DNA from: Streptosporangium minutum
Lineage (GTDB): Bacteria > Actinomycetota > Actinomycetes > Streptosporangiales > Streptosporangiaceae
Direction: 5' to 3'
Length of the DNA stretch: 37,109 bases
NCBI RefSeq assembly: GCF_002149035.1
Contig: NZ_NGFP01000061.1
Location: 1-37,109, forward strand
Shown here: in pieces, positions 31,244 through 37,109 of the stretch
Layout of the letters: each line of letters opens with the position of its first letter
Position numbering within the stretch: the first letter of the stretch is position 1
Notes under the pieces: model-generated
What the model was told of the DNA's origin: nothing
Databases searched by the model: none
The model's input: only the letters and a program-made list of their open reading frames with translations
Position numbers and translations under genes: made by a program

Positions 31244-31636
31244 GTGGCCGACAAACGCAGCGAGCGCCCCGCACACCCTCTGGCCCGGCAGCGCCCTCAG
31301 CAGCGCAGACAGCGTCCGCTCCCGCCCGGTGAGCAGTTCTTCACCCCGGGGGCGACCGGTCTGCGGAAGAAGGTGGAGAGACGCAGCGCGGCCCCGCTCG
31401 TCTTCCTGTTCCAGCTTCCCCGCTGGATCGCCCCGGTGGCGCTCGTGGTCCTGCTCCTGGTCGGCTTCGCCGTACCGTCCTTCTGGGGCGGTCTCGCGGT
31501 GCTGCCGGTGATCGGGTTCGTCGGCTGGCTCGCCTACATGTCGTGGCCCTCGCTCGGCGTCCGGGGCCGCGTCCTGCGCGTCGCCCTCCTCACCTTCCTG
31601 CTGCTTCTGGCGGCCGACCGGTTCGGCGCCTTCTAG
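31244..31636 (+). CDS. Small actinobacterial membrane protein of unknown function
   Basis: A 130-residue protein. The first 50 residues are basic and proline/glutamine-rich (RQRPQQRRQRPLPPGEQFF), with PGATGLRKKVERRSA before the membrane part. Three hydrophobic segments follow at about 60-78, 82-97 and 108-122. It ends at AADRFGAF. The pattern is common in actinobacteria as an uncharacterised family. The start is GTG 31244. It ends about 10 bp before the Zur box of znuA but is not obviously part of that operon. Confidence 0.75.
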   Translation: MADKRSERPAHPLARQRPQQRRQRPLPPGEQFFTPGATGLRKKVERRSAAPLVFLFQLPRWIAPVALVVLLLVGFAVPSFWGGLAVLPVIGFVGWLAYMSWPSLGVRGRVLRVALLTFLLLLAADRFGAF

Positions 31637-31643
31637 GACGGTT

Positions 31644-31673
31644 TTGACAACCGTTTTCATTTGCACGCATACT
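31644..31673 (+). promoter_or_regulatory. znuA promoter with overlapping Zur box
   Basis: A perfect -35 TTGACA (31644-31649) is followed after 18 bp by CATACT (31668-31673). The 15-bp palindrome TGACAACCGTTTTCA (31645-31659) fits actinobacterial Zur sites and covers the -35 element, so Zn-Zur would block polymerase. The -10 ends 7 bp before ATG 31681, as for a leaderless transcript. Confidence 0.75.
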
Positions 31674-31680
31674 GGTGGAC

Positions 31681-32643
31681 ATGTTGTCCGACTTTTCCCG
31701 ACGTATACGTATGCGTGGCGCGGGTCTGCTTGCCCTCACGACCGTTCTCGCCACCACCGTCGCCTGCGGTTCCGGCTCAGCCGACTCCGCCCGGCCAGGC
31801 GGCGCGCCGGGAGGCAGGACCGACGTCACCGCCGCCATGTATCCGCTGCAGTGGCTGGTCGAGCGGGTGGGCGGCCCCGACGTCGCCGTCACGGGCCTGA
31901 CCAAGCCCGGCGTCGAGCCGCACGACCTGGAGCTGACGCCGATCCAGGTGGCCGGACTGGAGAAGACCAGCCTGGTCGCCTACATCAAGGGCGTGCAGCC
32001 CGCCGTGGACGAGGCGGTCGAGCAGCACGCCGCCGACCGGGGCTTCGACGCGGCGGCGGCGGTCAGGACCCTCCCGGCGGTCGCCGGCGAGGAGGAGCAC
32101 GCGGGCGAGGAGGAGCACGGCCACGAGGTCGCCTACGACCCGCACCTCTGGCTCGACCCGTCCCGCTTCGCGACCGTCGCGACCCTGCTCGGCGAGAAGC
32201 TCGCCGCCGCCGACCCGGCGCACGCGCAGGGCTACAGGGACCGCGCCGCCGAGACCGCCGCCGATCTCGGCGTCCTGGACGGCGAGCTGGCGCGGGGGCT
32301 GAGCAAGTGCGCCTCCACCGCCATCGTCACCAGCCACGGCGCGTTCGGCTACCTCGCCGACCGCTACAAGCTCCGCCAGATCGGGATCAGCGGCCTCGAC
32401 CCGGACGCCGAACCCTCCCCCGCCCGGCTGGCCGAAGTGGCGAAAGTGTCCAAGCAGGAGAAAGTGACTACGATTTTCACCGAGACCCTCGTCAGCCCCA
32501 AGGTCGCCGAGGTCCTCGCCCAGGAGGTCGGCGCCAAGACCGCGGTCCTGGACCCGGTCGAGAGCCAGCCGGCGGGCGGCGACTACCTGTCCGCCATGCG
32601 CCAGAACCTCACCGCACTTCAGGCGGCACTCAGCTGCTCGTAA
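31681..32643 (+). CDS. znuA: Zinc ABC transporter substrate-binding lipoprotein ZnuA
   Basis: High-affinity zinc-binding protein of the cluster A-I family. About 320 residues. Signal with Cys29 as the likely lipidated residue (TTVACGSGS). Metal ligands fit His in GVEPHDLELT, His in DPHLWLDP and His in TSHGAFGYLADRY, and FTETLVSPK follows the family pattern. An acidic/histidine-rich loop (EEEHAGEEEHGHE), typical of zinc rather than manganese binders, precedes the second ligand. ATG 31681 is preferred; GTG 31675 is in frame just upstream. First gene of znuA-znuC-znuB-zur. Confidence 0.94.
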   Translation: MLSDFSRRIRMRGAGLLALTTVLATTVACGSGSADSARPGGAPGGRTDVTAAMYPLQWLVERVGGPDVAVTGLTKPGVEPHDLELTPIQVAGLEKTSLVAYIKGVQPAVDEAVEQHAADRGFDAAAAVRTLPAVAGEEEHAGEEEHGHEVAYDPHLWLDPSRFATVATLLGEKLAAADPAHAQGYRDRAAETAADLGVLDGELARGLSKCASTAIVTSHGAFGYLADRYKLRQIGISGLDPDAEPSPARLAEVAKVSKQEKVTTIFTETLVSPKVAEVLAQEVGAKTAVLDPVESQPAGGDYLSAMRQNLTALQAALSCS

Positions 32644-32652
32644 AGGCAACAC

Positions 32653-33432
32653 GTGACATCCAACCAGGCAGTTTTCACCATGAGCGGCGGCCAGGTCAGC
32701 CTGGACCGCCGCCCGGTGCTCCGCGGCATCGACCTGACCGTCAAACCCGGTGAGGTCGTGGCCGTGCTCGGCGCGAACGGGTCGGGCAAATCCACCCTCA
32801 TCCGCGCCCTGCTCGGCCTGACGCCGCTCTCCGGCGGCTCGACCCTCCTGTACGGCGCGCCGCCCGCCCGCTTCCGCGAGTGGTGGCGGATCGGCTACGT
32901 GCCCCAGCGGCTCTCGGTAGGCGGCGGCGTGCCGACGACCATCCGCGAGGTCGTCGCCTCGGGCAGGATCGCCAGGCAGCGACGGCTCCGCCCGACCAGC
33001 CCGGCCGACCGCGAGGCGACCGAAAGGGCGCTGGAGACCGTCGGCATGGCCCACCGCGCCGCGGACCCGGTCCAGGCCCTGTCCGGCGGGCAGCAGCAGC
33101 GGGTGCTGATCGCCCGCGCCCTCGCCGGGGAGCCCGACACCTTCGTCATGGACGAGCCCACGGCGGGCGTGGACGCCCAGAGCCAGCAGCTCCTGGCCGA
33201 CACCCTGTCCACGCTCGTCGATCAAGGCAAGACGGTCCTGCTGGTGGCCCACGAGCTCGGCCCCCTGGAGCCGCTCATCACCCGCGCGGTGGTGCTCAGG
33301 GACGGATTCGTCTGCCACGACGGCCCGCCGCCCCATGCCGTCGGCGCGCACGCGCTGCCCGGCCACGACCACGTGCATCCGCACGCCGAGGAGAAGCCCG
33401 CGAGCCCGCTCGACTGGAGACCCACATCGTGA
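32653..33432 (+). CDS. znuC: Zinc ABC transporter ATP-binding protein ZnuC
   Basis: A 259-residue ATPase. Walker A GANGSGKST, signature LSGGQQQRV, Walker B TFVMDEPTAGVD, and switch histidine in LLVAHEL. The C-terminal tail (about 221-259) has seven histidines in a short run (PHAVGAHALPGHDHVHPHAE), probably a cytoplasmic metal-sensing or buffering tail. The start is GTG 32653, 9 bp after the znuA stop. Its stop overlaps the znuB GTG (GTGA). Confidence 0.95.
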   Translation: MTSNQAVFTMSGGQVSLDRRPVLRGIDLTVKPGEVVAVLGANGSGKSTLIRALLGLTPLSGGSTLLYGAPPARFREWWRIGYVPQRLSVGGGVPTTIREVVASGRIARQRRLRPTSPADREATERALETVGMAHRAADPVQALSGGQQQRVLIARALAGEPDTFVMDEPTAGVDAQSQQLLADTLSTLVDQGKTVLLVAHELGPLEPLITRAVVLRDGFVCHDGPPPHAVGAHALPGHDHVHPHAEEKPASPLDWRPTS

Positions 33433-34262
33433 TCGACCTTCTGCAGTTCGACTTCATGCAGCGGGCGCTGATCGCCGCCCTCCTGGTCGGTCTGGCCGCC
33501 CCGGCGATCGGCACGTTCATCGTGCAGCGCCGCCTGGCGCTGCTGGGCGACGGCATCGGGCACGTCGCGCTGACCGGCGTGGCGCTCGGCTTCCTGACGG
33601 GCACCGCCCCCGTGCTGACCGCGGTGGCCGTCTCGGTGCTCGGCGCCGTGGCGATCGAGCTGGTCCACGCGCGCGGCAGGACCAGCGGCGACGTGGCGCT
33701 CGCGCTGCTGTTCTACGGCGGCATCGCCGGAGGCGTGCTGCTCATCTCGCTTGCCCCGGGCGGCAGCAACGCCACCCTGATGTCCTACCTGTTCGGCTCG
33801 ATCAGCAGCGTCAGCACCCAGGACGTGTGGGTGATCGGCCTGCTGGCGGCCGCCGTGCTCGGCATGGTGGCCTTCTTCGGACGCGAACTCTACGTGCTCT
33901 GCCAGGACGAGGAGGTCGCCAGGGCCAGTGGCCTGCCGGTCCGCTTCCTGAGCCTGCTGATCGCCGTCACCGCCGCGCTGACCGTGGTCATCGCCATGCG
34001 CGTGGTGGGGCTGCTGCTGGTCAGCGCGTTGATGGTGGTCCCGGTGGCGACCAGCCAGCAGTTCACCCGGGGTTTCAGGAGCACGATGGCGCTCTCCATG
34101 CTTTTCGGGATGATCTCCACGGTGGGCGGGCTGACCTCCTCGTTCTACATCGAGGTCCCGCCGGGCGCCATCATCGTGATCGTGGCCCTCGCAGGGTTCG
34201 TCCTGGCCCTCGGGCTCGGTAGATTCGTACGCCGAAGCCGACCACAGGAGTCCAGCCCATGA
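33429..34262 (+). CDS. znuB: Zinc ABC transporter permease ZnuB
   Basis: A 277-residue integral membrane permease of the ABC-3 family with about eight membrane segments. The family block LALLGDGIGHVALTGVALGF is near residues 37-56, and AMRVVGLLLVSALMVVPVATSQ is the typical loop before the last helices. It is coupled by four-base overlaps to znuC upstream (GTGA) and zur downstream (ATGA). Confidence 0.95.
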   Translation: MIDLLQFDFMQRALIAALLVGLAAPAIGTFIVQRRLALLGDGIGHVALTGVALGFLTGTAPVLTAVAVSVLGAVAIELVHARGRTSGDVALALLFYGGIAGGVLLISLAPGGSNATLMSYLFGSISSVSTQDVWVIGLLAAAVLGMVAFFGRELYVLCQDEEVARASGLPVRFLSLLIAVTAALTVVIAMRVVGLLLVSALMVVPVATSQQFTRGFRSTMALSMLFGMISTVGGLTSSFYIEVPPGAIIVIVALAGFVLALGLGRFVRRSRPQESSP

Positions 34263-34669
34263 GCAACAGACGTGATGCCGTCCATGAAATCCTCCGCCAG
34301 AGCGAGGGCTTCCGCAGCGCGCAGGACGTCTACGCCGAGATGCGCGCGGAAGGCGCCAAGATCGGACTGACCACGGTCTACCGGGCGCTCCAGGCACTCG
34401 CCGACAGCGGCCATGTCGACACGCTCAGGACCGACGACGGAGAGTCGGTCTACCGCGCGTGCGCCAGCGGCGATCACCACCACCACCTGGTCTGCCGCCG
34501 CTGCGGGCGGACCGTGGAGGTGGCCGGGCCGGCGGTGGAGCGCTGGGCCGAGGCGGTCGGCTCCGAGCACGGCTTCACCGGGATCACTCACACGGTCGAG
34601 GTCTTCGGCACCTGCGCCTCCTGCTCCTCGGCCGCCGCCAAGCCCGCGGGAGTGCCGAGCCGGGCCTGA
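34259..34669 (+). CDS. zur: Zinc-responsive Fur-family repressor Zur
   Basis: A 136-residue Fur-family regulator. The N-terminal winged helix includes FRSAQDVYAEM and KIGLTTVYRALQAL, the recognition helix. The metal-binding half has GDHHHHLVCRRCG, CRRC (Cys pair 1) and CASC (Cys pair 2) for structural zinc. It is the last gene of the zinc operon with a start overlapping znuB, so it is autoregulated through the Zur box ahead of znuA. Its last 82 bases overlap the 3' end of the convergent EamA gene. Confidence 0.94.
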   Translation: MSNRRDAVHEILRQSEGFRSAQDVYAEMRAEGAKIGLTTVYRALQALADSGHVDTLRTDDGESVYRACASGDHHHHLVCRRCGRTVEVAGPAVERWAEAVGSEHGFTGITHTVEVFGTCASCSSAAAKPAGVPSRA

Positions 34670-35604
34670 GGGCGCGGGCGGCCGGCGCGGGCCGCCCCGC
34701 CGTCCAGGGCTCGGGACGGGGGCGTACGCGGGCTCCGCTCCGGGCGGGAGCCGTACAGGACGCCGAGGGCGATCACCGCGCACCCGGCGAGCTGGACCGC
34801 CGACGGGCGCTCCCCCAGCGCCAGCGCGGACAGCGCGAGCGTCCCCGCGGGCTGGATGAGCAGGAGCAGCGCGGTGAGGGCCGCGGGCTGGCGGGGCAGC
34901 GCGTAGGTGATCAGCCCCCAGCCGAGCACCTGGGGCCCGAGCGCGAGCAGCAGCAGCCAGCCGTGCGAGGGCCAGTGCGGGGTGAGACCGGCGGCGCCCG
35001 GCCGGGGGCCGGCCAGAGCGATCAGCACCGTGGCGGACGCGACCGCGTGGGCCAGCGGCCCGGCGCTCCGGCGGCCCTCCTCCGAGCAGCCGCGCAGGAT
35101 CAGCATGAAGGCCGCGTAGGCCGGCGCGGTGGCCACGCCGAGGATCACACCGAGACGGGGGTCGGAGCCGTAGGCCGCGGCGTCGAACAGGCCGGAGATC
35201 AGCACCACGCCCGCGAACACGGCGGGGGCGGCGACCAGGAGCCGGGCGGGGGGCCGCTCGCGCAGCAGGGCCCAGGCCGCGAACGCGACCACGAACACCT
35301 GCAGGTTGCCCAGCACGGTGGCCAGGCCCGCGCCGACGTAGTCGATGCTGTGGTGCCACAGCAGCAGGTCCAGGCCGAGGATCAGGCCCGCGAGCCAGGC
35401 GAGCGCGCGCCGCCGGGCCGCCATCGGGCCGAGCCGGCGGCCCTCCCGCCAGGCGAGAATCGCCAGGAACGGCAGCGCGTAGGCACACCGGAACAGTGCC
35501 GAGATCGCGGCGGGCTCACCTGACAGGCGGACGAGCGTGGCCGACGTCGCGATGACCGCCGCTCCGGTCACGGCGGCCAGGACGGTGCGGCGGTGTGCGG
35601 TCAC
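34588..35604 (-). CDS. EamA/DMT-family transporter
   Basis: A 338-residue membrane protein with about ten predicted transmembrane segments in two EamA repeats (for example AISALFRCAYALPFLAIL and LLLWHHSIDYVGAGLATVL in repeat 1; LGWGLITYALPRQPAALTALL and GTLALSALALGERPSAVQL in repeat 2). Family members export metabolites or amino acids. The GTG at 35604 (MTAHRRTVLAAV) is chosen; the longer frame runs into the divergent CGNR gene. The last 60 or so residues after LGVLYGSRPERS are a polar tail of low complexity, part of which is simply antisense to zur, so stop usage there may have drifted. Confidence 0.85.
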   Translation of the reverse strand: MTAHRRTVLAAVTGAAVIATSATLVRLSGEPAAISALFRCAYALPFLAILAWREGRRLGPMAARRRALAWLAGLILGLDLLLWHHSIDYVGAGLATVLGNLQVFVVAFAAWALLRERPPARLLVAAPAVFAGVVLISGLFDAAAYGSDPRLGVILGVATAPAYAAFMLILRGCSEEGRRSAGPLAHAVASATVLIALAGPRPGAAGLTPHWPSHGWLLLLALGPQVLGWGLITYALPRQPAALTALLLLIQPAGTLALSALALGERPSAVQLAGCAVIALGVLYGSRPERSPRTPPSRALDGGAARAGRPRPQARLGTPAGLAAAEEQEAQVPKTSTV

Positions 35605-35701
35605 GACGGGCCCCCGAACACGCGCCGGAGAGATACGCTTCCGAGACGGCGAGCCGCCGTACGCGCCCCCCACGTTAGAACCGCATTCAACAGGAGGCAA
35701 C

Positions 35702-36250
35702 ATGCCATTTGGACATGACATGGTGTACTCGCTCGCCACTGTGGTCGACCTCGTCAACACCTCTCCCTCCACCGGGGGCGAAGACAAGTTGACCGATCTG
35801 GAGCAACTGACTGAATTCGTGGAGAACCGGCAGGTCAGCGGCGTCGGCGAGCTCGGCGAGGCGGACCTGGGCCAGGTGCGCGCCCTGCGCGAGGCCTTCC
35901 ACAAGGTCTTCACCGCCCCCGACCAGGCCACCGCGGTCATCCGGCTGAACACGCTGCTGAGCGGCACCCGCATCACCCCGCGCCTGACCGAGCACGACGG
36001 CCACGCCCTGCACGTCCACTACTTCGCCCCCGGCGCCTCCCTCAGCGAGCACCTCTCGGCCGACCTGGGCGTCGCACTGGCCCACCTGCTCGTCGAGGGT
36101 GAGTGGGAGCGCCTGCGCACCTGCTCGGCACCCGACTGCGGCCATGTCTTCGTGGACGAGTCGCGCAACCGCTCCCGGGTCTACTGCGACAGCCGTACCT
36201 GCGGGAACCGCATGCACGTCGCGGCCTACCGGGCCCGCCGCCGCGCCTGA
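35702..36250 (+). CDS. CGNR zinc-finger transcriptional regulator (ABATE domain)
   Basis: A 182-residue protein of the ABATE plus CGNR zinc-finger family. The N-terminal helical ligand-binding-like domain starts SLATVVDLVNTSP. The C-terminal finger is CSAPDCGHVFVDESRNRSRVYC followed by CGNRMHVAAYRARRR, with four cysteines and the CGNR signature. Predicted stress or metabolite-responsive regulator. ATG 35702 follows a strong AGGAGG. It is divergent from the EamA transporter gene with a gap of 97 bp, a pairing in which the regulator may control the exporter. Confidence 0.9.
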   Translation: MPFGHDMVYSLATVVDLVNTSPSTGGEDKLTDLEQLTEFVENRQVSGVGELGEADLGQVRALREAFHKVFTAPDQATAVIRLNTLLSGTRITPRLTEHDGHALHVHYFAPGASLSEHLSADLGVALAHLLVEGEWERLRTCSAPDCGHVFVDESRNRSRVYCDSRTCGNRMHVAAYRARRRA

Positions 36251-36374
36251 GGCCACCCTCCGCCGACCACCGCGGGCCGGGACGGGACGACGGTGGTGAC
36301 GGGGCCCAGGCGTTCGATCCTGACGGCCATCCGGGTGCGCCTCTCAGCGGGCCGGCGTCACCCGGAACGTGACA

Positions 36375-37109
36375 TTATTCTGCAACCGCGTTCGGCAGGG
36401 CTCCGCCGTACCGCCTGTCGCGCTTGGCGTAGGTCTCGCAGGCCTCCCACAGGTCCCGGCGGTCGAAGTCGGGCCACAGGCGGTTGAGGAAGACCATCTC
36501 GGCGTAGGCCGTCTGCCAGATCAGGAAGTTGGAGGTGCGCTGCTCACCCGAGGAGCGCAGGAACAGGTCGACGTCCGGGATCTCCGGCTCGTCCAGGTAG
36601 CGGGCGAAGGTCTCCTCCTTCACCCGGCCCGGCCTGACCCGCCCGGCGGCGATGTCCTGCGCCAGGCGCAGCGCCGCGTCCACGATCTCGGCGCGGCCGC
36701 CGTAGTTGACGCAGAACTGCAGGGTCAGTGTGGAGTTGCCCTCGGTCATCCTCTCCGCGTCCTGCAGCTCCTGGATGACGCTCTTCCACAACCGGCCCGG
36801 ACGGCCGGCCCAGCGGACCCGCACGCCCATGGCGTGGAGGTCGTCCCGGCGGCGGCGGATGACGTCGCGGTTGAACCCCATCAGGAAGCGGACCTCGTCG
36901 GGGGAGCGCTTCCAGTTCTCGGTGGAGAAGGCGTAGGCCGACAGGTAGGGGACGCCGAGCTCGATCGCTCCCTCGATGACGTCGAAGAGCGACGCCTCGC
37001 CCGCCTTGTGACCCTCGGTGCGCGGCAGGCCGCGTTGTTTGGCCCACCGGCCGTTGCCGTCCATCACGATCGCCACGTGCCGGGGCACGAGAGCGCGAGG
37101 GATGGGGGG
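36375..37109 (-). CDS. uppS: Isoprenyl transferase (cis-polyprenyl diphosphate synthase), 5' end outside window
   Basis: Condenses isopentenyl units to the polyprenyl lipid carrier for cell-wall assembly. The catalytic block is [27 protein letters not shown]. Other family blocks are [28 protein letters not shown] and [24 protein letters not shown]. The GTG at 37088 is internal, since the frame continues in PRALVPRH upstream, so the real start lies beyond 37109. The C-terminus at 36375 is complete. At least 244 codons are inside the window. Confidence 0.95.
   Translation of the reverse strand, partial: PPIPRALVPRHVAIVMDGNGRWAKQRGLPRTEGHKAGEASLFDVIEGAIELGVPYLSAYAFSTENWKRSPDEVRFLMGFNRDVIRRRRDDLHAMGVRVRWAGRPGRLWKSVIQELQDAERMTEGNSTLTLQFCVNYGGRAEIVDAALRLAQDIAAGRVRPGRVKEETFARYLDEPEIPDVDLFLRSSGEQRTSNFLIWQTAYAEMVFLNRLWPDFDRRDLWEACETYAKRDRRYGGALPNAVAE

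Overview
The window is high-GC actinobacterial chromosome. GTG starts, four-base start/stop overlaps, a LytM lipoprotein, and the block glyS / ppdK / dgt / dnaG / primary sigma factor together with znuACB-zur and an isoprenyl transferase all fit a filamentous actinomycete, most likely Streptosporangiaceae (Streptosporangium or Nonomuraea type). The family assignment is inference from gene order and protein style.

Region 1 (about 1-13,900) is an accessory catabolic island. It holds two overlapping amidohydrolase-fold genes (+), a binding-protein-dependent ABC importer without its ATPase, two diverged DHDPS-superfamily aldolases, a DegT/StrS-type PLP enzyme, an extended-SDR epimerase/dehydrogenase, a Gfo/Idh/MocA oxidoreductase, and a regulator with an unusual layout. 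One palindromic operator, consensus TTACGGTC-NN-GACCGTAA, occurs ahead of four transcription units, including the regulator's own, so the genes appear to be one locally controlled pathway of unknown substrate. Between the two converging arms, at 1,870-4,090, lies a patch of foreign debris: the 3' end of a VOC gene, a 5'-truncated TPR regulator, the last 60 or so codons of an ATP-grasp peptide ligase, and an apparently intact PCMT-like methyltransferase. This looks like the collapsed remains of an ATP-grasp RiPP cluster. The first 83 bases are a perfect inverted copy of part of the second amidohydrolase gene.

Region 2 (14,000-20,600) carries a stand-alone bacterial nitric oxide synthase oxygenase, tRNA-Asn(GUU) with its terminator, a small YtxH-like membrane protein, a two-gene unit of an unknown protein and a GH63-like glycosidase, and efeO-efeB for iron uptake under an iron-box palindrome. 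No efeU is present.

Region 3 (20,700-30,700) is housekeeping: the primary-type sigma factor, DnaG primase, dGTPase-like HD hydrolase, pyruvate phosphate dikinase and glycyl-tRNA synthetase. A metal-site-degenerate LytM lipoprotein is divergent from dnaG. A tandem pair of 14-bp operators lies upstream of ppdK.

Region 4 (30,800-37,109) has a small ABM-domain protein, a small membrane protein, the zinc operon znuA-znuC-znuB-zur behind a promoter whose -35 element lies inside a Zur box, an EamA transporter whose 3' end overlaps zur antisense, a CGNR zinc-finger regulator, and the 3' part of an isoprenyl transferase gene that runs off the window.
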